Source: Kribbella capetownensis (lineage in GTDB: Bacteria; Actinomycetota; Actinomycetes; Propionibacteriales; Kribbellaceae). From it: 64,000 bases of DNA. Positions 1 to 8,579 of this stretch are shown here, in pieces (position 1 is the stretch's first letter; the number at the start of each line of letters is the position of its first letter). Where the stretch lies: positions 1 to 64,000 of the forward strand of contig NZ_SJKD01000012.1 of the NCBI RefSeq assembly GCF_004331485.1, given 5' to 3'. Below the pieces are notes generated by a model. The model was not told the DNA's origin and did no database searches. It saw only the letters and a list, made by a program, of their open reading frames with translations. The position numbers and the translations under genes are program-made.

Positions 1-26
1 ATCGCTCACAGAAATCCGTGAGCGAT
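1..26. promoter_or_regulatory. Inverted repeat upstream of sugar ABC operon
   Basis: ATCGCTCAC (1-9) and GTGAGCGAT (18-26) form a perfect 9-bp inverted repeat with an 8-base spacer, 32 bases before the start of the binding-protein gene. TCACAGAA also occurs twice (6-13 and 26-33). It may be an operator for the LacI regulator encoded downstream, or the terminator of a gene before the window. The left side may continue outside the window, so the call is open. Confidence 0.45.
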
Positions 27-57
27 CACAGAATCGACCGATCCGGAGAGGTTCACC

Positions 58-1413
58 ATGGCTCGTTCGACCATCGGACCCGCTGTCGGTCGCCGCAGCT
101 TCCTGCGCGGAGTGGCCGGGGTGGGCCTCGCAGCCACTCTGCCGGCCGCCCTGGCCGCCTGCTCCGGCGACGACGAACCCGACGCGGCGCCGCAACCGTC
201 CGGCGACCCGGATGCGCCCGCCAAGCTGACGTTCTGGACCTGGACGACCGGGATCGACAAGGTCGTCGCGATCTGGAACAAGAAGAACCCGAACCAGCAG
301 GTGACGGTCAGCGCCCAGGCCCAGGGCGAGGAACTGCTCACCAAGATCGTCACCGCGCACCGGGCCGGCAACCCGCCGGACCTGATCCACGCCGAGTACC
401 AGGCGCTGCCGGTGCTGATCACCAACGGCGTCACCGCCGACCTCAGCTCGCTGGCCGGCGAGGTCAAGGGTGCGTTCACCGACGGCACCTGGGGGCTCAC
501 GTCGTTCGGCGGCAAGACCTACGCGATCCCGCAGGACGTCGGTCCGATGATGTTGTACTACCGGTCCGATCTGTTCGAGCAACTCGGCCTGACCGTGCCG
601 AAGACCTGGGACGAGTTCGGCGCGCTCGCCGAGCAGGTCCGGTCCAAGGACTCCAAGCGCTACCTGGCCACCTTCTCGTCCGGCGACCCGGGCTGGTTCG
701 CGGGCCTGGCCGAGCAGGCCGGCGCGAACTGGTGGGCCAACGACAACGGCACCTGGACCGTGTCGATCAACGACGAGCCGACCAAGAAGCTCGCGAAGTT
801 CTGGGGCGACCTGGTGAACGCCGGAACCTTGCAGGGCAAGCCGATGTACACGCCGGAGTGGAACAAGGCGATGAGTGACGGCACGCTGCTGGCCTGGCCG
901 AGCGCCATCTGGGGTGCGGGCGTGCTCCAGGGCGTCGCGCCGACCACGAAAGGCAAGTGGACGATGGTCCCGATGCCGCAGTGGGAGTCCGGTACGGCGA
1001 CCACCGGCTTCTGGGGTGGATCCGCGACCGCGATCGCGGCGAAGTCCAAGCAGTCGGCCCAGGCCCAGAAGTTCGTCAAGTGGCTGAACACCGACCCGGA
1101 GGCACTGGAGGCGTTCGTCTCCTTCGGTGGCATCTACCCGGCGGCGACCGCGGGGCAGTCGACGCCCGCGCTGGCCAAGGCACCGGCCATGATGCCCAAC
1201 CAGCCGACGTTCTTCACCGAGGCGGCCGACATCGCGAAGACCGCCCGGGGCTTCACCTGGGCGCCGAACGTGAACGTCACCTACAGCCAGTACAGCGACC
1301 TGTTCGCGAAGGCGATCCAGACCAAGGGCGACTTCGGTGCGGCCGTCGATCAGTTGCAGGCGGCATCGGTCGCGGATCTGAAGAAGCAGGGCTTCCAGAT
1401 CAAGGAATCCTGA
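58..1413 (+). CDS. Sugar ABC transporter substrate-binding lipoprotein
   Basis: Extracellular solute-binding protein (family 1, CUT1-type) of 451 residues that captures a sugar or oligosaccharide outside the membrane. The N-terminus has a twin-arginine motif (R12 R13 S F L R), a hydrophobic stretch and a lipobox ending at C35 (LAAC), so it is probably exported by Tat and lipid-anchored. The KLTFWTWTTG strand after the linker is typical of the family. It is the first gene of an operon with two permeases and a GH1 beta-glucosidase, which points to a beta-glucoside-type substrate (inference). GGAGAG precedes the ATG. No ATPase gene is linked; CUT1 systems of actinomycetes usually share an MsiK-type ATPase encoded elsewhere. 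Confidence 0.93.
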   Translation: MARSTIGPAVGRRSFLRGVAGVGLAATLPAALAACSGDDEPDAAPQPSGDPDAPAKLTFWTWTTGIDKVVAIWNKKNPNQQVTVSAQAQGEELLTKIVTAHRAGNPPDLIHAEYQALPVLITNGVTADLSSLAGEVKGAFTDGTWGLTSFGGKTYAIPQDVGPMMLYYRSDLFEQLGLTVPKTWDEFGALAEQVRSKDSKRYLATFSSGDPGWFAGLAEQAGANWWANDNGTWTVSINDEPTKKLAKFWGDLVNAGTLQGKPMYTPEWNKAMSDGTLLAWPSAIWGAGVLQGVAPTTKGKWTMVPMPQWESGTATTGFWGGSATAIAAKSKQSAQAQKFVKWLNTDPEALEAFVSFGGIYPAATAGQSTPALAKAPAMMPNQPTFFTEAADIAKTARGFTWAPNVNVTYSQYSDLFAKAIQTKGDFGAAVDQLQAASVADLKKQGFQIKES

Positions 1414-1415
1414 CC

Positions 1416-2345
1416 GTGGCTGTCCTGGCCGCAGCCAGGCCGCACCGGCCGCGGCAGCGAGGCGGCGCCGCGCCGTACGTCTTGCTGCTGCCGGCGCTGG
1501 TGCTGCTCGTGCTGTTCCTGATCATCCCGATCGGCTACACGATCTGGCTCAGCGTCCGCGCGTCGCGGGTCACCGGTGGCGGGCTCGGGTTGCGTACGGA
1601 GTCGTTCGTTGGCCTGGCCAACTACGTCGGCGCCATCACCGACTCGGCGTACGCGCATTCGGTCCTGCGGATGCTCGGGTACGGGGTGATCGTGGTGCCG
1701 ACGATGCTCGGCCTGGCTCTGCTCTTCGCGCTGCTGCTGGACTCCCGCGGAGCCCGGCTGACGTCGTTCACCCGGCTCGGCATCTTCCTCCCGTACGCCG
1801 TCCCCGGCGTGATCGCCTCGCTGCTGTGGGGGTTCCTCTACCTGCCGGGAGTCAGCCCCATCCGGGCCGCGTTCGAGGCGGTCAGGCTGCCGGCGCCGGA
1901 CTTCCTCGGCTCGGGCAGTGTGCTCTTCTCGGTCGCCAACATCGGCATCTGGGGCGGTGTCGGGTTCAACATGATCGTGCTCTACACCGCACTCCGCGGG
2001 CTGCCGGCCGAGCTGGACGACGCCGCCCGCGTGGACGGTGCGAGCGAGTTGCAGATCGCCTTGCGGATCAAGGTTCCGCTGATCGCCCCGGCGTTGGTGA
2101 TGACGGGGATCTTCTCGCTGATCGCGTCGCTGCAGGTGTTCAGCGAACCGTCGACGCTGCAACCGTTGACCGACTCGATCTCGTTCACCTGGGTGCCGCT
2201 GATGACGATCTACCGCGACGCCTTCGTCAACAACGACATCTACACGGCCGCCGCCGCCTCGGTACTGCTTGCCCTGGGCACCTTGGCGGTCTCACTCGCG
2301 GTGCTGAGCTTCCTGCAGAAGCGCGCGTTCGGGGAGGACCGATGA
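1416..2345 (+). CDS. Sugar ABC transporter permease (MalF type)
   Basis: Inner-membrane permease of 309 residues with about six membrane segments; the first begins at AAPYVLLLPALVLLVLFLI. The EAA loop that contacts the ATPase is visible as ELDDAARVDGASELQIALRI, close to the consensus EAAxxDGA. The GTG start at 1416 lies two bases after the stop of the binding-protein gene, and the stop overlaps the ATG of the next permease (ATGA), so the three genes are translationally linked. It forms the heterodimeric channel with the following gene product. Confidence 0.92.
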   Translation: MAVLAAARPHRPRQRGGAAPYVLLLPALVLLVLFLIIPIGYTIWLSVRASRVTGGGLGLRTESFVGLANYVGAITDSAYAHSVLRMLGYGVIVVPTMLGLALLFALLLDSRGARLTSFTRLGIFLPYAVPGVIASLLWGFLYLPGVSPIRAAFEAVRLPAPDFLGSGSVLFSVANIGIWGGVGFNMIVLYTALRGLPAELDDAARVDGASELQIALRIKVPLIAPALVMTGIFSLIASLQVFSEPSTLQPLTDSISFTWVPLMTIYRDAFVNNDIYTAAAASVLLALGTLAVSLAVLSFLQKRAFGEDR

Positions 2346-3235
2346 GCACGGCTGTCCTGGAGCGGTCCGGGCCGACCGTGCGATCCGCGGATCGCACACC
2401 CCGCCGTACCCGCTATCTGTCCACGGGGATCTTGTTGCTCGGGGCCCTCTACTGCTTGCTTCCGGTGGCCTGGGTGGTCATCGCCGCCACCAAGGGACCG
2501 GGTGACCTGTTCACGACGTTCTCGTTCTGGCCCAGCGTCAACGGCGGCTTCGGCTACAACATTTCGCACCTGCTCGAGTTCCGCGACGGCATCTTCTGGA
2601 AGTGGGCCGGCAACAGTCTCCTGTACGCCGGGGCCGGATCGCTGCTGTCCGTGGCGATCTCGGTGACGGCCGGCTACGCGTTGGCGAAGTACCGGTTCCG
2701 CGGCCGGGAGACGCTGTTCCGGTGCATCCTGGCCGGAGTCCTGGTCCCGCAGATCACGCTGGCGGTGCCGCAGTACCTGCTGATGTCGAAGCTCGGCCTG
2801 GTGAACTCGTACTGGTCGGTGCTGCTGCCGAGCATCATCAGCCCGTACTGCATCTACCTGTCCCGGATCTACGCCGCCGCGGTGGTGTCGGACGACATGC
2901 TGGAGGCCGGACGGATCGACGGTGCGGGGGAGTACCGGCTGGCCTGGTCGATCGGCATGCCGCCGATGATCCCTGGCATGGTGACGATCTTCCTGCTGCA
3001 GTTCGTCGCGATCTGGAACAACTTCCTGCTGCCGTACATCATGATCTCCGACGACCGGCACTTCCCGATGACGGTCGGGTTGTTCTCGATGCTCAACCAG
3101 GGCGCCAGCCAGCCGGCGCTGTACTCGCTGGTGATCATGGGCGCCTTCTTGTCGGTGCTGCCGCTGATCGCACTGTTCCTGTTCCTGCAGCGCTACTGGC
3201 GGATCGACCTCGTCAGCGGCGCCGTCAAAGGCTGA
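2342..3235 (+). CDS. Sugar ABC transporter permease (MalG type)
   Basis: Second permease of the CUT1 importer, 297 residues. The first membrane segment starts near residue 27 (TGILLLGALYCLLPVAWVVI). The EAA-type loop is MLEAGRIDGAGEYRLAWSI. The ATG at 2342 overlaps the stop of the first permease by four bases. The gene is followed after 27 bases by the GH1 glucosidase, so import and intracellular cleavage of the sugar are probably co-expressed. Confidence 0.92.
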   Translation: MSTAVLERSGPTVRSADRTPRRTRYLSTGILLLGALYCLLPVAWVVIAATKGPGDLFTTFSFWPSVNGGFGYNISHLLEFRDGIFWKWAGNSLLYAGAGSLLSVAISVTAGYALAKYRFRGRETLFRCILAGVLVPQITLAVPQYLLMSKLGLVNSYWSVLLPSIISPYCIYLSRIYAAAVVSDDMLEAGRIDGAGEYRLAWSIGMPPMIPGMVTIFLLQFVAIWNNFLLPYIMISDDRHFPMTVGLFSMLNQGASQPALYSLVIMGAFLSVLPLIALFLFLQRYWRIDLVSGAVKG

Positions 3236-3262
3236 TATCAACCATCACTGGAGGACCCCTTT

Positions 3263-4609
3263 ATGAGTGACGCGCCCCCCGTAGCCGATACCTTTCCCGA
3301 CGGCTTCGTCTGGGGTGCGGCGACCGCGGCGTACCAGGTCGAGGGCGCGGTGGACGCGGACGGTCGTGGTCAGTCGATCTGGGACACCTTCTGCCGCGTC
3401 CCGGGAGCGATCGCCGGTGGCGACACCGGTGAGGTCGCCTGTGACCACTACCACCGGTACGCCGAGGACATCGGATTGCTGGCGGACCTCGGGCTCGGCG
3501 CCTACCGGTTCTCGATCGCCTGGCCGCGGGTCCAGCCCGACGGCTCGGGCGCGATCAACCAGAAGGGTCTGGACCACTACCGCCGGGTGGTGGACGAGTT
3601 GCTCGTCCGCGACGTCATCCCGTCCGTGACTCTCTACCACTGGGATCTCCCGCAAGCCCTGCAGGACAAGGGCGGTTGGCCCGCGCGCGACACGGCGTAC
3701 CGGTTCGCGGACTACGCGGCGGTGGTGCATGACGCGCTCGGGGACGTTGTGAAGCAATGGATCACGCTGAACGAGCCAAAGGTGTCGAGTCACGCCGGCT
3801 ACGGCAGTGGCATCCACGCGCCGGGCATCAAGGATCAGGTACTGCGTGACCGCGCGGTCCACCACCTCCTGTTGGCTCATGGCCTGTCGCTGCAGGCTCT
3901 GCGCGACGGCCGGCACGCGGCAGGACAACAGGTCGGCCTCACGCTGGATGTCAGCCCGGTCGCGCCGGCGACTGACTCGCAGGCCGATGCCGACGCGGCC
4001 CGGCGGGTCGACGTCGACAGTCACCGGTTGTTCCTCGACCCGGTACTGCACGGCACTTACCCGATCCACCTCGATGCCGTGCAAGACGGTGACCTCGGGC
4101 TGATCAGCGCGCCGATCGACTTCCTCGGGATCAACTACTACCGACGCATCCTCGTGCAGGCGGGCCCTACGGGTGACGAGACGGTCCTTCCCGAAGGCGT
4201 TCCGGTGACCTCGGTGAACTGGCCGGTCCAGCCGGACGGTCTGCGCGAAGTACTGGTCGACCTGCAGACCACCTACCCAACAATCCCGCCGATCTACATC
4301 ACCGAGAACGGCGCGGCGTACGACGACGTACCGGCCGACGACGGAACTGTCGACGACCCGCAGCGGGTGGACTATCTGCATGGCCACCTGAGGGCACTCC
4401 GTACTGCGATCGCTGCCGGCGTGGATGTCCGCGGGTACTTCGTCTGGACGCTGCTGGACAACTTCGAGTGGGCCGAGGGCTTCGCGAAGCGGTTCGGCAT
4501 CGTCCACGTCGACTATGCGTCCCAGACTCGTACTCCGAAGACCAGTGCGGGCTGGCTGGGCCGGGTGGCTCGCGCGAACGCCCTCCCCTCGGGAGACAGA
4601 CCGGCCTGA
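3263..4609 (+). CDS. GH1 family beta-glucosidase
   Basis: Glycoside hydrolase family 1 enzyme of 448 residues, the normal length. It starts with FPDGFVWGAATAAYQVEGA, the family N-signature. The acid/base glutamate is in TLNEP (E171) and the nucleophile in ITENG (E348); both are intact. There is no signal peptide, so it acts in the cytoplasm on the sugar imported by the preceding ABC system. A strong GGAGGA lies before the ATG. Substrate (cellobiose, other beta-glucosides or beta-galactosides) cannot be fixed from sequence alone. Confidence 0.95.
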   Translation: MSDAPPVADTFPDGFVWGAATAAYQVEGAVDADGRGQSIWDTFCRVPGAIAGGDTGEVACDHYHRYAEDIGLLADLGLGAYRFSIAWPRVQPDGSGAINQKGLDHYRRVVDELLVRDVIPSVTLYHWDLPQALQDKGGWPARDTAYRFADYAAVVHDALGDVVKQWITLNEPKVSSHAGYGSGIHAPGIKDQVLRDRAVHHLLLAHGLSLQALRDGRHAAGQQVGLTLDVSPVAPATDSQADADAARRVDVDSHRLFLDPVLHGTYPIHLDAVQDGDLGLISAPIDFLGINYYRRILVQAGPTGDETVLPEGVPVTSVNWPVQPDGLREVLVDLQTTYPTIPPIYITENGAAYDDVPADDGTVDDPQRVDYLHGHLRALRTAIAAGVDVRGYFVWTLLDNFEWAEGFAKRFGIVHVDYASQTRTPKTSAGWLGRVARANALPSGDRPA

Positions 4610-4610
4610 C

Positions 4611-5693
4611 ATGATTGGGCCCGTGGCAGGCAGGGGGACGTCGAGCAGCGAACCCGCCGCTCACCCGAAATCGCGGGGAGCGGCGCGGCGGGCGATGCGG
4701 CGTGGCCCGACCATCGACGATGTCGCCGAACTGGCCGGAGTCTCGCGCGGCACGGTGTCGCGGGTCCTCAACGGCGGGCATTACGTCAGCGCCGCCTCGC
4801 TCGAGGCGGTCCGCCAGGCGATGGCCGACACCGGGTACACGGTCAACCAGAGCGCCCGCAGCCTGGTGACCAAGCGGTCCAATGCGATCGGGTTCGTCCT
4901 CTCGGAGCCGCAGGAACGGTTGTTCGAGGACCCGAACTTCAGTGTGCTGCTGCGGTCGTGCACGCAGGCCCTGGCCGATCAGGACGTCAGCCTGGTGCTG
5001 ATGCTGGAGTCCAGCGACGCCGACCGGGACCGGATCCTGCGGTACGTCCGCGGTGGACACGTCGACGGAGTACTGCTGATCTCGTCCCACTTCGGTGACC
5101 CGCTGATCGCTGAGCTGGCCGAGGGCGGCGTTCCGGCTGTTGCCTGCGGCAAGCCGCTCGCACCCGGCGACGTCCTCCCGTACGTCGCTGCCGACGACCG
5201 TGAGGGTGCGCGGCAGATGACGCGGTACCTGGTCGAGCAGGGGCACCGGCGGATCGGGATGATCAGCGCGCCGCAGATCGCCGGGGGACAGGAACGGTTG
5301 CAGGGATACCAGGACGTGCTCGGGCGGAAGGCGCTCAAGCGGCTCGTGGTCTCCGCGACCGACTACAGCCAGGAGGCCGGCCGGCAGGCGATGGCGAAAC
5401 TGCTCAAGGCCAGCCCGGACCTCGACGCGGTGTTCGCAGCCTCGGACCTGCTGGCGTCGGGAGCTCTGGTGGAGCTCCGGCGAGCCGGTCGGCGGGTCCC
5501 GGAGGAAGTGGCGGTCGGCGGGTTCGACGACTCCCGGATCGCCCGCGAGTCGGACCCGCCGCTGACCACGATCCGGCAGCCGCTCGAGCTGGTGGCCCGC
5601 GAGATGGTGGAGGTGCTGCTCCGCCGGATCGACGGAACGGACGACGGTCCCCGGATCCTGCCGACCGAGCTCGTCGTCCGGGCTAGCGGATGA
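4611..5693 (+). CDS. LacI family transcriptional regulator
   Basis: DNA-binding sugar-responsive repressor, 360 residues from the ATG at 4611, directly after the GH1 stop. The HTH covers about residues 34-82 (TIDDVAELAGVSRGTVSRVLNGG), followed by the hinge and a periplasmic-binding-protein-like sensor domain ending in the usual PPLTTIRQPLELVAREMVEVLL. A shorter start at ATG 4695 would give the more usual spacing before the HTH and cannot be excluded. It is probably the local regulator of the ABC-GH1 operon. Its 3' end overlaps the convergent cupin gene by 11 bases. Confidence 0.93.
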   Translation: MIGPVAGRGTSSSEPAAHPKSRGAARRAMRRGPTIDDVAELAGVSRGTVSRVLNGGHYVSAASLEAVRQAMADTGYTVNQSARSLVTKRSNAIGFVLSEPQERLFEDPNFSVLLRSCTQALADQDVSLVLMLESSDADRDRILRYVRGGHVDGVLLISSHFGDPLIAELAEGGVPAVACGKPLAPGDVLPYVAADDREGARQMTRYLVEQGHRRIGMISAPQIAGGQERLQGYQDVLGRKALKRLVVSATDYSQEAGRQAMAKLLKASPDLDAVFAASDLLASGALVELRRAGRRVPEEVAVGGFDDSRIARESDPPLTTIRQPLELVAREMVEVLLRRIDGTDDGPRILPTELVVRASG

Positions 5694-6165
5694 ACTGGTC
5701 CACGTAGTCGGCGCCGAGGCCGTTCGCGCCGTAGTGGTCGCGGCACAGCTGGATCTTCGTGAACGTGTCCTCGTAGCCGGTCTGGTTACCGGCCTCGTCG
5801 ACGTAGATCATTGCGCCGGAGATGTTGAAGAACGTGATCATCTCCGTGCAGTCCTCCGGCACCCGCAGGGTGTGGATCTCGCCCGGCGGCTCGTAGACGA
5901 ACGACCCGGTCTCCGCGACCCACTCGTGCTCGTCGTACTGCCACTTGCCCTTGATCACGTAGCCGAAGACCGCGCTCGGGTGCCGGTGCCGGGACACGAT
6001 GCCGGCCCGGGTCACCTTCAGCAGGTTGCACCACTGGCCGGTGACCGTGTTCAGCATCAGCGGCCGGAACCACACGCCCTCGGCCTGTTGCACCCACAAC
6101 CGGTCGTCGTCGGGCATCGCGGGTACGGCGATCTCCGCCGGAACTCCTGCTGAAACCGGGATCAT
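5683..6165 (-). CDS. Cupin protein, 2,4'-dihydroxyacetophenone dioxygenase-like
   Basis: Single-domain cupin of 160 residues. The metal-binding pattern is visible: H60-R-H62 in SRHRHP, followed by a glutamate/histidine pair in PPGEIHTL (H98). Overall sequence resembles the dioxygenase family named after 2,4'-dihydroxyacetophenone, but many members have unknown substrates. The ATG at 6165 is preferred over the upstream GTG at 6180 because AAGGAG lies six bases before it. It is downstream of and nearly touches the SDR gene, so the two are likely one operon, perhaps degrading a sugar acid or aromatic compound (inference). Confidence 0.75.
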   Translation of the reverse strand: MIPVSAGVPAEIAVPAMPDDDRLWVQQAEGVWFRPLMLNTVTGQWCNLLKVTRAGIVSRHRHPSAVFGYVIKGKWQYDEHEWVAETGSFVYEPPGEIHTLRVPEDCTEMITFFNISGAMIYVDEAGNQTGYEDTFTKIQLCRDHYGANGLGADYVDQFIR

Positions 6166-6176
6166 CGACTGCTCCT

Positions 6177-6854
6177 TCACATGCTCTGGTAGCCGCCGTC
6201 CACGGGCAGGACGGCGCCGGTGACGAACCCCGCGTCCGGGCCGGCCAGGAAGGCGATCGCCCCGGCGACCTCCTCGGCCTTGCCCCAGCGGGCCATCGGC
6301 GTACGGGAGAGGATCCGGTCGGCGGCGGCCGGATCGGCTTGCAGTGCGGCGGTCAGGTCGGTGGCGATCCAGCCGGGTGCGACCGCGTTCACCCGGATGC
6401 CGTCGGCCGCCCAGGCGACCGCGAGGGACTTGGTCAGCTGGACGATCCCACCCTTGCTGGCGCTGTACGCCGGAACGAGCGGACCACCGAAGTAGCTCAG
6501 CATCGAGGCGACGTTGACGATGCAGCCGCGGCTCGCGGCGAGCAGGTCGTGTGCGGCCTCGGAGGCCCGCAGTGCACCGGTCAGATTGATCTCGAGCACC
6601 TCCCGGAACACCTCCGGCTGATGCTCGTCACCGCGGCGGATGATGCCGGCCGCGTTCACCAGGACGTCCAGCCGGTCGAGCGAACCGATCAGTTGCTCGA
6701 GTGCGCTCGGCTCACGCAGGTCGAGGTCCACCTCGGACGGCCCGGCGCCAAGTCCTGCCGCGACGACCTGCAGTCCGTCGGCGCTGAGTCGGCGGACCGT
6801 CGCCGCGCCGATCCCGCTGGTGCCTCCGACGACGAGAGCGGTGCGAGCGGGCAT
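6177..6854 (-). CDS. SDR family oxidoreductase
   Basis: Classical short-chain dehydrogenase/reductase of 225 residues. The nucleotide-binding motif is VVGGTSGIG (residues 8-16), NAAG follows, and the catalytic YSASKGG provides the Tyr and Lys. The C-terminus has the usual VTGAVLPVDGGYQSM. The aspartates of VDLDLREP after the second strand suggest how the cofactor ribose is bound, but do not settle NAD versus NADP. It is the first gene of a two-gene operon with the cupin; substrate unknown. Confidence 0.9.
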   Translation of the reverse strand: MPARTALVVGGTSGIGAATVRRLSADGLQVVAAGLGAGPSEVDLDLREPSALEQLIGSLDRLDVLVNAAGIIRRGDEHQPEVFREVLEINLTGALRASEAAHDLLAASRGCIVNVASMLSYFGGPLVPAYSASKGGIVQLTKSLAVAWAADGIRVNAVAPGWIATDLTAALQADPAAADRILSRTPMARWGKAEEVAGAIAFLAGPDAGFVTGAVLPVDGGYQSM

Positions 6855-6894
6855 GTTCGGAATCCTGCACTGCCGGGCGGTCCGGGCATAGGAA

Positions 6895-6933
6895 GACCCG
6901 GACGGCGGATAGGGGTTATCCGCCGTCCGGGTC
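6895..6933 (-). terminator. Strong hairpin terminator
   Basis: GACCCGGACGGCGGATA (6895-6911) and its exact complement (6917-6933) form a 17-bp perfect stem with a 5-base loop GGGGT. It lies directly downstream of the minus-strand membrane-protein gene ending at 6971 and upstream of the SDR gene, so it separates the two transcription units. No long T run follows, as is usual in actinobacteria. Confidence 0.85.
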
Positions 6934-6970
6934 CGTGGGGCGCCCTGGACCAGGTCTGGCTCGTCAGTGG

Positions 6971-7681
6971 TCAGTCGCCACTGGTGTCGATGCGACGGTG
7001 GTACCGCTGACCGGCCTTGCCGCCGATCAACGCGGCGAGCAGCGTCACCACGACAGCCGCCACGACCGCGATCACTCCACCGGTGGTCAGGGTCTCGTTC
7101 GTGATCGGCACCGACGGCAGGTCCACCCGGTCCAGTACGTCGTACTGCGAACCGGCCAGCGCGGCGATCGCCGCGACGACGACCGTTACCAGGAAACCGA
7201 TCAGCCAGACGCCGAAGCCCTGCCGCGCACCGTCGAAGCGGGCGAGCCGGCCGGCGACGTACCCACCGTTGTAATAGGCGACCGCGAGGATCAGCAGCAG
7301 GATCGCGCCGGAGGCGATGCCGATGGTGCCGGCGTCGGACTCGGCGGCGTTCCAGTCGATCGTGGTCGCGTAGTCGACCGCCGCGGCGATCGCGCCGACG
7401 ATACCGGTCAGCAGCGCGATCAGCCCGACCGCGACCAGCCAGCCGAAGAAGGCCGAACCGCCCTTGAAGCCCCGGTACGCCGGGTCCACCTCGGTCGCGG
7501 CGGACGTCCGGACGTTCGCCCGGTGCAGCGGCCGCGTGTCCTGGTCCTCGTCGACGTGACCTGCCGGCCGCGAGTCGACGTGACCCGCCGGCCGCGAGTC
7601 AGAGTCGTGCTCGGCGCGGCGCAGCGAACGCGTCTCGTCGACCTGCTGAGTGTCCGTGTCGTCCCGATATTGCTGGACCAT
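6971..7681 (-). CDS. Tandem-paralogue membrane protein A, unknown function
   Basis: 236 residues. A hydrophilic, charged N-terminal tail of about 75 residues is followed by four predicted membrane segments. Conserved blocks shared with the next gene are YRGFK-G-AFFGWL before segment 1, GGYVAGRLARFDG-RQGFGVW between segments 2 and 3, and GGKAG-RYH--ID at the C-terminus. The tail carries a duplicated DSRPAGHV unit. I do not recognise a named family. The gene is the downstream member of a same-strand pair and is closed by the 17-bp terminator hairpin. Confidence 0.8.
   Translation of the reverse strand: MVQQYRDDTDTQQVDETRSLRRAEHDSDSRPAGHVDSRPAGHVDEDQDTRPLHRANVRTSAATEVDPAYRGFKGGSAFFGWLVAVGLIALLTGIVGAIAAAVDYATTIDWNAAESDAGTIGIASGAILLLILAVAYYNGGYVAGRLARFDGARQGFGVWLIGFLVTVVVAAIAALAGSQYDVLDRVDLPSVPITNETLTTGGVIAVVAAVVVTLLAALIGGKAGQRYHRRIDTSGD
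7550..7597. repeat. 24-bp tandem repeat within coding sequence
   Basis: Two adjacent 24-base units (7550-7573 and 7574-7597) differ at one base. They encode the doubled SRPAGHVD segment in the cytoplasmic tail of membrane protein A. The paralogue lacks it, so it is a recent local duplication in frame. Confidence 0.85.
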
Positions 7682-7767
7682 GGTCAGTTCTCCTCACCAA
7701 ACAGGCCCCGTGTCGCCCCTCCGGTACCCGTCCGGGCCGCTGGCCATGCGTGGTGGATCGGTGACCG

Positions 7768-8502
7768 TCAGTCCAGCAGCGTGTCGATCTTGTCGTGGTA
7801 GCGCCGGCCGGCCTTGCCACCGAGGATCGCGAACAGCAGCGCGAGGACCACCAGGGTCGCGGCGGCGACGATCCCGCCCATGGCCAGAGTGTCGTTGGAC
7901 AACGCCACGTCCGGCCGGTTCAGGTCGTCGAGCCAGTCGTACCGGCTGTTTCCGAAGGCACCGGCACCGGCCGCGAGCACCGAGAACAGCAGCGCGAGCA
8001 TCCACACGCCGAAGCCCTGCCGGCCGCCGTCGAACCGCGCCAGCCGGCCGGCGACGTACCCGCCGGTGAAGAACGCCAGGGTCACCATCAGTACGACGAC
8101 CGACGCCGCGGTGATGCCCGCGGCCCCGGGCTGGGCCTCGGCGTCAGCCCGGGAGTAGTCCAGGACCTCCGCCGTACCGAGCGCGGCGGCGGCCGCGGCT
8201 GCCAGCAGCAGCACTGACATCGCGATGGAGATCAACCAGCCGAAGAAGGCAGCGCCGAACTTGAAGCCGCGGTAGGCGAGCAGGTCGGGGTCGGTGATGG
8301 GCTCGGTGGCGGAGGTCGGTGCCGGCAGTTGGTCCGGAACGATCGTGACGTTGCTCATCGCACGGTGCGCGGCGGCGCGGGCCTCCTCGTAGCGCTGGGT
8401 GGTGGTCGCGTCCGAGTCGGGCGCGACCGAACCGGGGGCAGTCATGGTGGCGGTGTCACCGCTGTACTGCGCTGCGGCGGTGTCGCCGTACTGCTGAGCC
8501 AT
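7768..8502 (-). CDS. Tandem-paralogue membrane protein B, unknown function
   Basis: 244 residues, homologous along its membrane part to the adjacent 236-residue protein: YRGFKFGAAFFGWL, GGYVAGRLARFDGGRQGFGVW and GGKAGRRYHDKID are all present. It has a low-complexity N-terminal tail (QQYGDTAAAQYSGDTATM) and four predicted membrane segments. The two genes are separated by 86 bases and share orientation, so they are a tandem duplication that may form a heteromeric complex (inference). No catalytic motif is visible. The start ATG has AGGAG upstream. Confidence 0.8.
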   Translation of the reverse strand: MAQQYGDTAAAQYSGDTATMTAPGSVAPDSDATTTQRYEEARAAAHRAMSNVTIVPDQLPAPTSATEPITDPDLLAYRGFKFGAAFFGWLISIAMSVLLLAAAAAAALGTAEVLDYSRADAEAQPGAAGITAASVVVLMVTLAFFTGGYVAGRLARFDGGRQGFGVWMLALLFSVLAAGAGAFGNSRYDWLDDLNRPDVALSNDTLAMGGIVAAATLVVLALLFAILGGKAGRRYHDKIDTLLD

Positions 8503-8579
8503 CTCCGCTTCTCCTCACTGGTCAGCCTCGCGCCAGACCTACCCCTCGGAGTCTGGTCCGACACTGCCGGAGGGCGGAT

